Source of the DNA: Ferruginibacter sp.
GTDB lineage: Bacteria > Bacteroidota > Bacteroidia > Chitinophagales > Chitinophagaceae
Assembly: GCA_013141115.1 (NCBI GenBank)
Contig: JABFRP010000001.1
Span: 62,001-126,000 of the forward strand
Reading direction: 5' to 3'
DNA length: 64,000 nucleotides
Positions 37,257 to 45,196 of the stretch are shown here, one piece after another. Numbering within the stretch: position 1 is the stretch's first letter; every line of letters starts with the position of its first letter. Both the position numbers and the translations under genes were made by a program. The notes beneath the pieces were generated by a model. That model saw only the letters and a list, made by a program, of their open reading frames with translations, had not been told where the DNA came from and did not search any database.

Positions 37257-37909
37257 TGAAGACGATAGAAAAATGCGGTAAAGGCAACTGGGAAACTGGT
37301 GTTGCTGAAAATCAGCAACAGCAGTTTATACAGCCTGTGGTTGATTACTGGAATAATATTTATCCCATGCCTGATGAACTGGTGGTGGATATTAATGAAC
37401 TGGTAGAAGTTAAAATGTATAAAAAGGGAGATATACTATTAGTGCCGGGTAAAGTGGCAGATTATGCCTGCTTTATATTAAAAGGGCTTGCAAAAAGTTA
37501 CTATATTCCCTGTAATGATATTTCAGAAGTTATTACAAAATTTTTAGCCGAAAAATCTATCATTACTTCAATTTTTAGTTTTTACAGTCGTAAGCCGGGT
37601 AACGAATATATTGTGGCTTTAGAAGATACTGTTGTTGCATGCCTTCATTATGAGGATATGCAACAATTGCTCAAAAAGCATCCCACATATAATTATATCA
37701 TCCGGGTTATTACGGAACAGTATTTATATTTTTTAGAAATTGAATTGTATAATATGCGTAAGCCATTGGCGGAAGACAGGTATAATTTTTTTATAAAACA
37801 CTTTCCCCACCTGCTTCAAAGAATTGCATTAAAAGATATAGCATCCTATCTTGGTATGAGTGTGGAAACACTGAGCCGTGTGCGGGGGCGATACAGGAAA
37901 ACACATTAA
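37256..37909 (+). CDS. Crp/Fnr family transcriptional regulator
   Basis: A 217-residue regulator. The cyclic-nucleotide-binding fold runs from about residue 30 (DYWNNIYPMPDELVVDI, KKGDILLVPGKVADYACFIL) through the C-helix (LRVITEQYLYFLEIEL-like), and the C-terminal helix-turn-helix reads RIALKDIASYLGMSVETLSR. It lacks the N-terminal cysteine cluster of Fnr, so it does not look like an iron-sulfur oxygen sensor; its signal is unknown. If the promoter overlapping ATG 37256 is right, translation may start at a GTG at 37337 or the mRNA may be leaderless. Operators at 37208, 44628 and 44739 are its probable targets. Confidence 0.88.
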   Translation: MKTIEKCGKGNWETGVAENQQQQFIQPVVDYWNNIYPMPDELVVDINELVEVKMYKKGDILLVPGKVADYACFILKGLAKSYYIPCNDISEVITKFLAEKSIITSIFSFYSRKPGNEYIVALEDTVVACLHYEDMQQLLKKHPTYNYIIRVITEQYLYFLEIELYNMRKPLAEDRYNFFIKHFPHLLQRIALKDIASYLGMSVETLSRVRGRYRKTH

Positions 37910-37964
37910 GCCTGTTGATAGGCATTGCAAATTTACTTTACACATAAAACAATCTTTATACTTT

Positions 37965-38527
37965 ATGAAAAAAATATTTTTACTAACTTTTTTTGTAGGA
38001 TGTATGCAAATATTTTACGCACAAATACCTACAACAGATAAGAAATTATCGAGCATAAAAAAAATTGACTTGGCATTACAGGGTATTGGTTTAACATTAG
38101 AACAAAAGCTTGGTAATAGTGTTACAACGGATTTGTCATTCGGTTTCGGTGGTGGTTATAGCATATCGGAAGGTTCAATAGATTATCAGGTTATTAAACC
38201 TGCATTGTATTTTCAGTAACACCAAAATATTTTTATAATTTCAAAAAAAGAATTATTAATAGCAAAACTGTTCAAAATAATTCAGGAAATTATATTGGAC
38301 TTAGGCTAAAATATAATACGCCTTTGAACAAAAAATCAACTGTTATTAGAAATAGCATTTTAACAAATATACACTGGGGGCTACAAAGACCCCTTGGAAA
38401 CAATTGGTTGTTTTCATCACACATTGGTGTTGGATATGCACACGACATTGATTATGGCTTTGGAACAATTTACCCTGCGGTTGATTTTAAATTTTGTTAT
38501 GTTTTTCCAAAACTTAAAAAATGACAC
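37965..38527 (+). pseudogene. Outer-membrane protein gene with a frameshift
   Basis: The first frame starts at 37965 with a signal peptide (MKKIFLLTFFVGCMQIFYAQ) and stops at 38217-38219 after PALYFQ. Shifting by one base at about 38210-38216 gives an uninterrupted continuation (PALYFSVTPKYFYNF, GLRLKYNTPLNKKSTV, LQRPLGNNWLFSSHIGVGYA) to a stop at 38525. Together this is one secreted, barrel-like protein of about 187 residues. The shift is next to a TTTT run, so it could be real decay, phase variation or a sequencing error. Confidence 0.75.
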
Positions 38528-38584
38528 AACACCTAAGCAAATAGTTTTACATATTTGTATTACACCATTTTAGTTAATTAACAA

Positions 38585-39499
38585 ATGAAAAAAGTATTTA
38601 TCATTGGAGGAACAACGTTTGACCATATTGTTTATTTACCCGAGTTGCCGGGTAACAAAGCACTAACAATACATAAAGCAAGCTTTCAAGAAACTATCGG
38701 CTCTACAGGTGCAGGTAAGGCCATTAACTTAACAAAGCTTGGCGTAAAAAATACTTTGTACAGTGTGCTGGGAGATGATTATTACGGAAAACAAATTGAA
38801 CAAAACCTGCATGAAAATAAGATTGACTTTTTTATAGATATTGACCCAGTAGGTACAGAGCGCCATATTAATATTATGGATGATGAAGGAAAAAGAATTT
38901 CTATGTTTATTACCCAATCATCAGAAAGTATAAATTATAATACCCAAAAAATTGACGCTGCTGCAAAAGATGCAGATATAATTGTACTCAACATTATAAG
39001 TTATTGCAGAAATGTTATTCCGATAATTGAAAAATACAATAAACCCGTATGGACAGATTTACATGACTATGATGGTAGCAACAGTTATCATAATGATTTT
39101 ATCAGGGCTTCGCAATTCATTCACATGAGTTCTGATAATTTACCAGATTATAATTCAGTTATGGAACGTTTTATTAATGAGGGAAAAGAACTGGCAATTT
39201 GTACTCATGCAAAAAAAGGAGCAACACTATTAACTAAAGATGGAATACGGATTGAGCAGCCGGCAATTTTATCTTATCCAATGATAGATGCAAATGGAGC
39301 TGGGGATAGTTTTTTTTCAGGTTTTTTATATGGATGGATGAATAATCAATCTTATGAAAAGTGCATGCAAATGGGGGCTGTATGTGCCGGGGTATGCATT
39401 AATTCAAAAAAACTGGCTTCTGATTTACTGAGTGCAGATTATTTGAAAACAGAATTACAGCGTCATGGATTTTTTTTAAACCAAAATGAAATTAAATAA
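38585..39499 (+). CDS. PfkB family carbohydrate kinase
   Basis: A 304-residue ribokinase-fold protein. It starts MKKVFIIGGTTFDHIVYLPE, has the N-terminal GSTGAGKAINLTKLGVKNTL block and the catalytic DANGAGDSFFSGFLYGW motif with the base Asp. Ribokinase, fructokinase and nucleoside kinase are all possible, and the substrate cannot be told. It stands alone on the plus strand after the frameshifted gene. Confidence 0.88.
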   Translation: MKKVFIIGGTTFDHIVYLPELPGNKALTIHKASFQETIGSTGAGKAINLTKLGVKNTLYSVLGDDYYGKQIEQNLHENKIDFFIDIDPVGTERHINIMDDEGKRISMFITQSSESINYNTQKIDAAAKDADIIVLNIISYCRNVIPIIEKYNKPVWTDLHDYDGSNSYHNDFIRASQFIHMSSDNLPDYNSVMERFINEGKELAICTHAKKGATLLTKDGIRIEQPAILSYPMIDANGAGDSFFSGFLYGWMNNQSYEKCMQMGAVCAGVCINSKKLASDLLSADYLKTELQRHGFFLNQNEIK

Positions 39500-39641
39500 A
39501 GAAATCCTTAGGCAGATAATTTGCTTTTTTATTGCGATCGTTTTAGAAGAGATATTGGATTTACAAAAACAATATGAGATTTACAGTGGGAACGGGGTTT
39601 AAAAGCAACAGGAGTATACATAAGTAGATAACAAAAATAGT

Positions 39642-40460
39642 ATGAACGATAGAATCAATATTTCCAGGTGTAATTTTGAAAAACTTGGGGGGCAATATAA
39701 GCTTGCGGACAATGTAATAATAGAAAAGGAGATTATAGAAAATATTAACTGCTTTTGGTTTAGAAATAAGGGAGAGATTAATACAAAGAAGATATTGCTT
39801 TACCTGCATGGTGGATGTTTTGTTTTGGGATCCCTTCAGTCGCATCAGGCATTAGTTTCTCATTTATCTAAAAATCTGATGTTGCCGGTTCTGTTCGTTG
39901 AATACAGTTTGGCGCCTGAGAAACCTTTTCCAGCAGCAGTAATTGATATTGCAAAGGTTTATCAGTATTTGCTTGCCAGATATCCTGGGAGTGATATTGT
40001 TTTAATGGGAGATAGTGCAGGTGCAGGATTGGCCATTTCTGTTTTATCAAAAATCAATGAAAAAGATCTTCATGCTCCAAAATATTTAGTCATGCTTTCG
40101 CCTTGGATTGATTTATCATGTGCGAATGAGTCGCTCATTACAAATGCAGCCATTGATCCTATTCTAACAAAAGAACAATTAGAGAAATTTGTTTCTTTTT
40201 ATGTTAATGATAAAACAGTTTCGGCAGCTAATCCAATTGAAACTATGTATGGGCCGGCACCTCCAACTCTGATTATAGTAGGCTCCAACGAAATTTTATT
40301 AGATGATAGTAAACTAATTTGCAATAAAATAGCTGAACAACAAACCAAAGTTGAATTGAATATTTATGAGGGGCAAAATCATGTATGGATGCTGGAAGAT
40401 ATTAATACGGAAGCATCAAAGAAAGCTTTAAAAGAAATTCAGGAATTTATTGCAGCGTAA
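39642..40460 (+). CDS. Alpha/beta hydrolase, hormone-sensitive-lipase type esterase
   Basis: A 272-residue serine esterase. The oxyanion motif HGG is in YLHGGCFVLGS, the nucleophile Ser125 in MGDSAGAG, and the acid/base end in GSNEILLDDS and EGQNHVWML. The GDSAG class acts on short-chain esters. It opens a run of eight same-strand small genes. Confidence 0.9.
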   Translation: MNDRINISRCNFEKLGGQYKLADNVIIEKEIIENINCFWFRNKGEINTKKILLYLHGGCFVLGSLQSHQALVSHLSKNLMLPVLFVEYSLAPEKPFPAAVIDIAKVYQYLLARYPGSDIVLMGDSAGAGLAISVLSKINEKDLHAPKYLVMLSPWIDLSCANESLITNAAIDPILTKEQLEKFVSFYVNDKTVSAANPIETMYGPAPPTLIIVGSNEILLDDSKLICNKIAEQQTKVELNIYEGQNHVWMLEDINTEASKKALKEIQEFIAA

Positions 40461-40491
40461 TCAACAAAAGCAATTTAAAATCGATAAAGCA

Positions 40492-41049
40492 ATGGCAGTT
40501 TTAAGAACAATACAAAAGCCTGAAAAGGATGAATATCCAGCGTATTCAAATATCTATATGGATTTAGTAAAAGATGATGGATTAGTATTGCAACACCTGA
40601 AAGATTTTTTTTTCGTAATAAAAGAATTTATTTGCGGATTGCCAAAAGATAAACTGAATTATCGTTATGCTGAAGGAAAATGGACAATAAAGGAAATTCT
40701 GGTACATATTATTGACGACGAACGTATTTTTTCATATCGGGCACTCAGGTATGCCAGAAACGATAATACCCCATTGCACGGTTTTGAAGAAAATGATTAC
40801 GCAAAATATTCTTGTGCAAACGAAAGAAGCTTAGAAAGCATATTTGAAGAATATAAAGCTGTCAGAGAATCTACAATTTTACTCTTTCAAAATTTGCCTG
40901 ATGATGCTTTTATGAGAAGCGGGGGTGGAATTGATGACGATGGAAGTATTGTAAATGTGCGAACAGTAAGGGCATTGGCATATCATTTAGCGGGACACGA
41001 ACTACGACATATAAAAATTATTAAAGAAAGATATTTAAATATTTTTTGA
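40492..41049 (+). CDS. DinB family protein
   Basis: A 185-residue four-helix metal-binding protein. The likely ligands are His in EILVHIIDDER and the pair in HLAGHELRHIKII. DinB/YfiT proteins often act as thiol-dependent (for example bacillithiol) transferases. The start at 40492 (MAVLRTIQKPEKDEYPAY) is preferred to a TTG at 40450 that would overlap the esterase gene. Confidence 0.85.
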   Translation: MAVLRTIQKPEKDEYPAYSNIYMDLVKDDGLVLQHLKDFFFVIKEFICGLPKDKLNYRYAEGKWTIKEILVHIIDDERIFSYRALRYARNDNTPLHGFEENDYAKYSCANERSLESIFEEYKAVRESTILLFQNLPDDAFMRSGGGIDDDGSIVNVRTVRALAYHLAGHELRHIKIIKERYLNIF

Positions 41050-41053
41050 AGGT

Positions 41054-41644
41054 ATGAGTAACCTCAAACAAAAAAAATTTAGAATTACAAGATGGACCAT
41101 GGCTACTTTTTGGGGCTGGCTGCTGGGCGTTATTTTTATTCTGCTGTTATCATCATTTTTGGATTCTATCGGGATAAAGCACATGCAATTTTACTTAGGT
41201 GTGGGAATGGGGGCAGGTGTAGGATTTACCCAGTGGTTGTTACTCAAAAAAAATACTGCTGTCAAAAACAAAAACTGGATTTGGTTTTCTATACTGGGAA
41301 TGGGTATTCCGTTTATTATTTTGGACCTGTTACTTACAACAAATTACAACTATAAACCTGTATTGGGTATTTCGTTTGGCGCACTTGCCCTCGGCTTACT
41401 TCAGTATTCCGTACTGAAAAAATATTCAGCTAAAGCCGGGGTGTGGATATTTGGCTGTTTTGCAGGCTGGAGCTTAGCTGTACTTACAACTTTTTCCATC
41501 AACTACACTATGCGTTTGTCCGGTATTCTTTCAACTCTTGCTTTAGCCTTCATTAATTTGTTTTTAATTTTAGCCGGAGGAATTGTTTTGGGTATTGTTA
41601 CTGGCATTGTAATGAATAAAATACTTAAAAACCCTATTCAGTAA
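41054..41644 (+). CDS. Six-span integral membrane protein, unknown
   Basis: A 196-residue protein I do not recognise. About six hydrophobic helices are visible, for example WGWLLGVIFILLLSSFL, YLGVGMGAGVGFTQWLLL and LFLILAGGIVLGIVTGIVM. It is glycine-rich inside the helices, with a basic N-terminus (LKQKKFRITRW). It starts 4 bases after the DinB gene, so the two are cotranscribed. Confidence 0.75.
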   Translation: MSNLKQKKFRITRWTMATFWGWLLGVIFILLLSSFLDSIGIKHMQFYLGVGMGAGVGFTQWLLLKKNTAVKNKNWIWFSILGMGIPFIILDLLLTTNYNYKPVLGISFGALALGLLQYSVLKKYSAKAGVWIFGCFAGWSLAVLTTFSINYTMRLSGILSTLALAFINLFLILAGGIVLGIVTGIVMNKILKNPIQ

Positions 41645-41681
41645 TAATAATTATATCCGAATAATAAAAAACATCAATCAC

Positions 41682-42095
41682 ATGAAAGTTCATACTACAA
41701 ATTATGCAAATACTTTTATTGAAATTGCTGAGGATTGCCCGGCAACAAGTGGAGAAATTCCACCAACCAAAGGGGATGCCAAAACTGTGGCCAATATCCA
41801 GTTTGAAATGCTGAGTAAACATCCCTATAAATTCACTTCAGACGATATCATATTTCAGGTATTCGCAGACAGAAATGATTTAACAAAAAGTGAGTATAAG
41901 GAAGCAAGAGAACAATTTTTTTCAAAAGGCCAACCCTGTTTCCGGGCTTCACCATTAACAAAACGATATGGTTGGGGTGTGCATTACGACAAAGACGGGA
42001 AGATGGCAATTTTTGCTGTGGAAAGTGATATGTACCAAAAATTAACTAAAGATAAAACGCTGAAAATTTTAAAAGCAATGAAAACAAGTAAATAA
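41682..42095 (+). CDS. DUF6157 family protein
   Basis: A 137-residue soluble protein. It matches the DUF6157 pattern as I recall it: MKVHTTNYANTFIEIAEDCP, PPTKGDAKTVANIQFEML, HPYKFTSDDIIFQVFADR and the C-terminal CFRASPLTKRYGWGVHYDKDG. The function is unknown; such genes often accompany stress or resistance genes. It lies between a membrane protein and an acetyltransferase on the same strand. Confidence 0.83.
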   Translation: MKVHTTNYANTFIEIAEDCPATSGEIPPTKGDAKTVANIQFEMLSKHPYKFTSDDIIFQVFADRNDLTKSEYKEAREQFFSKGQPCFRASPLTKRYGWGVHYDKDGKMAIFAVESDMYQKLTKDKTLKILKAMKTSK

Positions 42096-42113
42096 TAAAT
42101 TAATGATTAGAAA

Positions 42114-42614
42114 ATGGAGGGACTAATTTTTAGACAAATGGAAGCAAAAGACTTTCATGCTGTAGCAGAGATTTATAGACAAGGAATTGAAACTGGTGAC
42201 GCAACTTTTCAACAAGAAATTCCCACTTGGGAAGATTGGGACAAAGGGCATTTGATTAAATGCAGAATAGTAGCAGTTATTCAAAATGAACTTGCAGGTT
42301 GGGTGGCTTTAACACCTGTTTCCGGACGATGTGTATATGCAGGCGTTGCAGAAGTTAGTGTATATGTAGCATACAGATTTCGTGGATACAAATTAGGATT
42401 TCAATTATTACAGCAACTAATAGTAGAAAGTGAGAAAGAAAATTTATGGACTTTACAAGCTGGTATTTTTCTGGAAAACACAGCGAGCTTGATTATTCAC
42501 AAAAAACTAGGTTTTAGAGAAGTTGGATACCGGGAACGAATAGGAAAAATGAAGGGGAAATGGCGAGATACTATCTTACTGGAAAGGCGAAGCAAAAAAA
42601 CAGGAATTGACTAA
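42114..42614 (+). CDS. GNAT acetyltransferase, phosphinothricin/arsinothricin type
   Basis: A 166-residue N-acetyltransferase. The start MEGLIFRQMEAKDFHAVAEIYRQGIETGDATFQ, AEVSVYVAYRFRGYKLGFQLL (acetyl-CoA loop) and GFREVGYRERIGKMKGKWRD are typical of the Pat/ArsN family. It may detoxify an amino-acid analogue, but the sequence alone cannot show which. One change is notable: the usual RGKGIG-type loop reads RGYKLG. Confidence 0.87.
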   Translation: MEGLIFRQMEAKDFHAVAEIYRQGIETGDATFQQEIPTWEDWDKGHLIKCRIVAVIQNELAGWVALTPVSGRCVYAGVAEVSVYVAYRFRGYKLGFQLLQQLIVESEKENLWTLQAGIFLENTASLIIHKKLGFREVGYRERIGKMKGKWRDTILLERRSKKTGID

Positions 42615-42690
42615 ACTCATAGAGTAACGAAACTTCAACAGGAGTTTCGAAAAAAGACAAATAAAAATCACGAAATTATTTAAACCTAGT

Positions 42691-43374
42691 ATGAAAAAAC
42701 TTGGACTTGTAGGAGGAATAAGCTGGGTATCTACAATAGACTATTACCGCTACATCAACGAAGGAATACATGAAAAGGCTGGAGGGTTAAACTATGCAGA
42801 ATGTATCATCTATTCTTTGAATTATGGAGACATCCATGCAATTGGCTGGACAAATTCTTTTGATTTATTACTTGATGCATGTAAAAATTTACAAAAAAGT
42901 GGTGCAGATGCAATTGTTTTATGTGCTAATACTGCACATCAGTTTGCAGAAGAGTTAGAAAAGAAAATTGAGTTACCAATCATTCATATTGTATCAACCA
43001 CAGCAGCTGCAGTTAATAAGCAGGGCCTAAAAAAAATAGGATTACTGGGTACAAAATTTACGATGGAAATGGAATTTTTTAAAACAGGACTTAAGGATCG
43101 GGGAATAGAAGCAGTAATACCGGAACGGGAGGAAATCCGAAATTTCATACAACATACACTTAAAGAAGAGTTGGGGGCAGGCATAATTAAGGAAGAAACA
43201 AAAAAAGCCTATATCTCAATAATAAATGAATTAATAGCAGCAGGTGCAGAAGGTATTATTTTGGGCTGTACAGAAATACCGATGATTATTAATCAGCAAG
43301 ATGTTTCTGTTCCTGTATTCGACACTACAAAGATTCATTCACAAGCGGCAGTAAAATTTGCCTTATCTAACTAA
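42691..43374 (+). CDS. Aspartate/glutamate racemase family protein
   Basis: A 227-residue cofactor-independent racemase. It begins KKLGLVGGISWVSTIDYYR and has both catalytic cysteines, Cys78 in LCANTAH and Cys193 in LGCTEIP. It resembles aspartate racemase or broad-specificity amino acid racemases such as YgeA. It probably supplies a D-amino acid, perhaps for peptidoglycan. Confidence 0.9.
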   Translation: MKKLGLVGGISWVSTIDYYRYINEGIHEKAGGLNYAECIIYSLNYGDIHAIGWTNSFDLLLDACKNLQKSGADAIVLCANTAHQFAEELEKKIELPIIHIVSTTAAAVNKQGLKKIGLLGTKFTMEMEFFKTGLKDRGIEAVIPEREEIRNFIQHTLKEELGAGIIKEETKKAYISIINELIAAGAEGIILGCTEIPMIINQQDVSVPVFDTTKIHSQAAVKFALSN

Positions 43375-43383
43375 ACTAAAACA

Positions 43384-43956
43384 ATGAAGGATAGCTTAGC
43401 GTATTTACCAGAAGGATTACCCGTACCAGTTGATGATGGTGCATGTAACCATTTAATGGGATTACCAATACCAAATATGAAATTAAAATCTACTAATGGA
43501 GAACTGGTAGAATTAAAAAACATTAATGGCCGGGTAGTTATCTATTTATATCCAATGACTGGCCCTTCAGAAATACCGTTACCAAAAGGCTGGGACGAAA
43601 TACCCGGTGCAAGGGGTTGTACGCCACAAGCTTGTTCTTTTAAAAACCATTATGCAGCATTACAGGAGTTAGATGTGGAAATTTTTGGTATGAGTACACA
43701 GTCATCTGAATTTCAAAAAAAAGAAAAGGAACGAATTCATCTACCCTTTGATTTATTAAGCGACGAAAATATTGAATTTGCAAAAGCATTGAATTTACCT
43801 CTTCATTACGTTGATAATTTAGTATTGCATAAAAGAGTGACTTTAATATTTGATGCAGGGAAAATTATCAAATATTTTTATCCGGTATTTCCACCAGATA
43901 AAAATATTGATGAAGTAATAGGGTATTTTAAAGGACAAGAACTAAATAATGAATAA
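43384..43956 (+). CDS. Peroxiredoxin-like redoxin family protein
   Basis: A 190-residue thioredoxin-fold protein. The block YLYPMTGPSEIPLPKGWDEI, followed by PGARGCTPQACSFKNHY, is typical of a distinct peroxiredoxin group; Cys79 and Cys84 are the likely peroxidatic and resolving residues, as in BCP. Another cysteine lies at residue 21. It starts 10 bases after the racemase gene and precedes an FMN reductase. Confidence 0.86.
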   Translation: MKDSLAYLPEGLPVPVDDGACNHLMGLPIPNMKLKSTNGELVELKNINGRVVIYLYPMTGPSEIPLPKGWDEIPGARGCTPQACSFKNHYAALQELDVEIFGMSTQSSEFQKKEKERIHLPFDLLSDENIEFAKALNLPLHYVDNLVLHKRVTLIFDAGKIIKYFYPVFPPDKNIDEVIGYFKGQELNNE

Positions 43957-43974
43957 AAAGAGGATGTGAATAGA

Positions 43975-44508
43975 ATGAAAAAAATAATTGCCATCTCAGG
44001 CAGTACAAGAGCAGCTTCAACTAACTTAAATTTAATAAAAGCTATTGTTGAATTAACTGCTTACAGGTTTGAAATAACAATTTATGAAGGGCTTACAGAA
44101 ATACCACATTTTAACCCCGATCTTGATAATGAAAATCCGCCGAAGAAAGTAATTGAGTTTAGAGAAACGCTAAAGGCATCGGATGGTATTTTAATTTGTA
44201 CGCCTGAATATGCAATGGGTGTGCCTGGTACATTAAAAAATGCTATTGACTGGACAGTCTCTTCCATGGAGTTTTCCAATAAACCCACTGCACTAATTAC
44301 AGCTTCTTCAGTAGGCGAAAAAGGACATAGTTCATTATTGGAAACCCTTAAAATAATTGAAGCCAAAATAACCGACGAAACTCAATTATTAATTTCTTTT
44401 GCAAAAACTAAAATAAGCACCGCTTGTAAAATAACTGATGCTAAAACAATGCATCAAATTATGAACCTGATAACTAATTTTGAAAATAGCTTAATTCAGC
44501 TAACATAG
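43975..44508 (+). CDS. NADPH-dependent FMN reductase family protein
   Basis: A 177-residue flavodoxin-fold reductase. It has the phosphate loop ISGSTRAASTNLNLIKAI, the CTPEYAMGVPGTLKNAIDW flavin-binding block and ALITASSVGEKGHSSLLETL. Relatives reduce quinones, azo dyes or chromate. The ATG at 43975 is chosen; a GTG at 43966 is in frame. It closes the same-strand run that begins at the esterase. Confidence 0.87.
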   Translation: MKKIIAISGSTRAASTNLNLIKAIVELTAYRFEITIYEGLTEIPHFNPDLDNENPPKKVIEFRETLKASDGILICTPEYAMGVPGTLKNAIDWTVSSMEFSNKPTALITASSVGEKGHSSLLETLKIIEAKITDETQLLISFAKTKISTACKITDAKTMHQIMNLITNFENSLIQLT

Positions 44509-44627
44509 TACGGGTTAATTATTCATGTTTTTTATATTCTCCGCTTTTATTTTTCTACCACTTATGCATTGCTTAATATAAAATTTAAGGTTTGTGTAAT
44601 CACTTTCCTCATTCGTTCAAATTGAAT

Positions 44628-44641
44628 TTGACTTATGTCAA
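44628..44641 (+). promoter_or_regulatory. Crp/Fnr-type operator, distal copy
   Basis: TTGACTTATGTCAA, followed one base later by the -33 box TTTG (44643-44646) and, after 17 bases, TAATTTTA (44664-44671). The spacing puts the site near -41, where class II activators bind. Confidence 0.7.
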
Positions 44642-44738
44642 GTTTGTTCTGTATTACACCATTTAATTTTACATCACAAAGAGAATATTATTCGAAAAAA
44701 AGTGAAAAGTCCCGAGCAGAAGAAAAGGTAAATTGAAT

Positions 44739-44752
44739 TTGACTTATGTCAA
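44739..44752 (+). promoter_or_regulatory. Crp/Fnr-type operator, proximal copy
   Basis: The same 14-base site as the distal copy, again one base before TTTG (44754-44757) and 17 bases before TAATTTTA (44775-44782). A transcript from here would start near 44788, about 105 bases before the 75-residue protein gene. Confidence 0.7.
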
Positions 44753-44822
44753 GTTTGTACTGCATCACGCCATTTAATTTTACAAGAGAAGCGAAGATAT
44801 TTTTCTGAAGATACAAAGCTGA

Positions 44823-44836
44823 GAAATGGCCATTTC
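44823..44836 (+). promoter_or_regulatory. 14-bp perfect palindrome in the leader of the 75-residue protein gene
   Basis: GAAATGGCCATTTC is a perfect dyad without spacer, lying 40 bases after the proximal -7 box. It could be a second operator (for example a repressor site) downstream of the transcription start. The rest of this 385-base gap (44509-44893) shows only the duplicated promoter module. Confidence 0.4.
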
Positions 44837-44893
44837 ATTTTTAAGTAATTAAAGAGGTGAAGTATAATTAGTAAACAATTAATAGTATGGTGT

Positions 44894-45121
44894 ATGAAAA
44901 GCATAAAACAAAAGTTGGAAAATATTTTTTTTAACATTGATTTTACCAATGCAATTGGTGATGGCATCAGAGAATACAACCGCCAGTGCGGATATAAACC
45001 TAAAGAACAGGCAAGTAGTTCATTTGCAGACGAAAAGATAGCGGAAAGTGCTGCAGGTTTACATCAACATTTAACTATTTCATTAACTGACGGCCTTAAA
45101 GTGGCGGGCCAACATCTCTAA
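44894..45121 (+). CDS. 75-residue protein, unknown, under the duplicated Crp/Fnr-type promoter
   Basis: A soluble, unrecognised protein. It starts MKSIKQKLENIFFNIDFTNAIGD and has one cysteine (CGYKPKEQ) and a tail ESAAGLHQHLTISLTDGLKV. It has no signal peptide or membrane segment. The strong regulatory input upstream argues that it is real and induced under the condition sensed by the Crp/Fnr protein. Confidence 0.55.
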   Translation: MKSIKQKLENIFFNIDFTNAIGDGIREYNRQCGYKPKEQASSSFADEKIAESAAGLHQHLTISLTDGLKVAGQHL

Positions 45122-45196
45122 AAAAAATACAATAGAAAAAACGAAAACTACAGTGGCATGTAATGCCCTTTGCAAACTGTATAAAAATTAAAATTT

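Larger units (their letters stand above)
44619..44784 (+). repeat. Tandem duplication of a 55-base promoter module
   Basis: Bases 44619-44673 and 44730-44784 differ at only 4 of 55 positions and are 111 bases apart. Each holds the operator, a TTTG box and TAATTTTA. The 56 bases between the conserved parts are not duplicated so well. This looks like selected duplication of a regulated promoter. Confidence 0.85.

Noticed and set aside
37256-37909. Fnr-type oxygen sensor
   Set aside because: The regulator lacks the N-terminal cysteine cluster that holds the iron-sulfur centre, so an oxygen-sensing Fnr role was not called despite the Fnr-like operator.
44619-44784. Possible CRISPR-like repeats
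   Set aside because: Only two copies, 55 bases long, each containing a promoter and operator, and no cas genes nearby.
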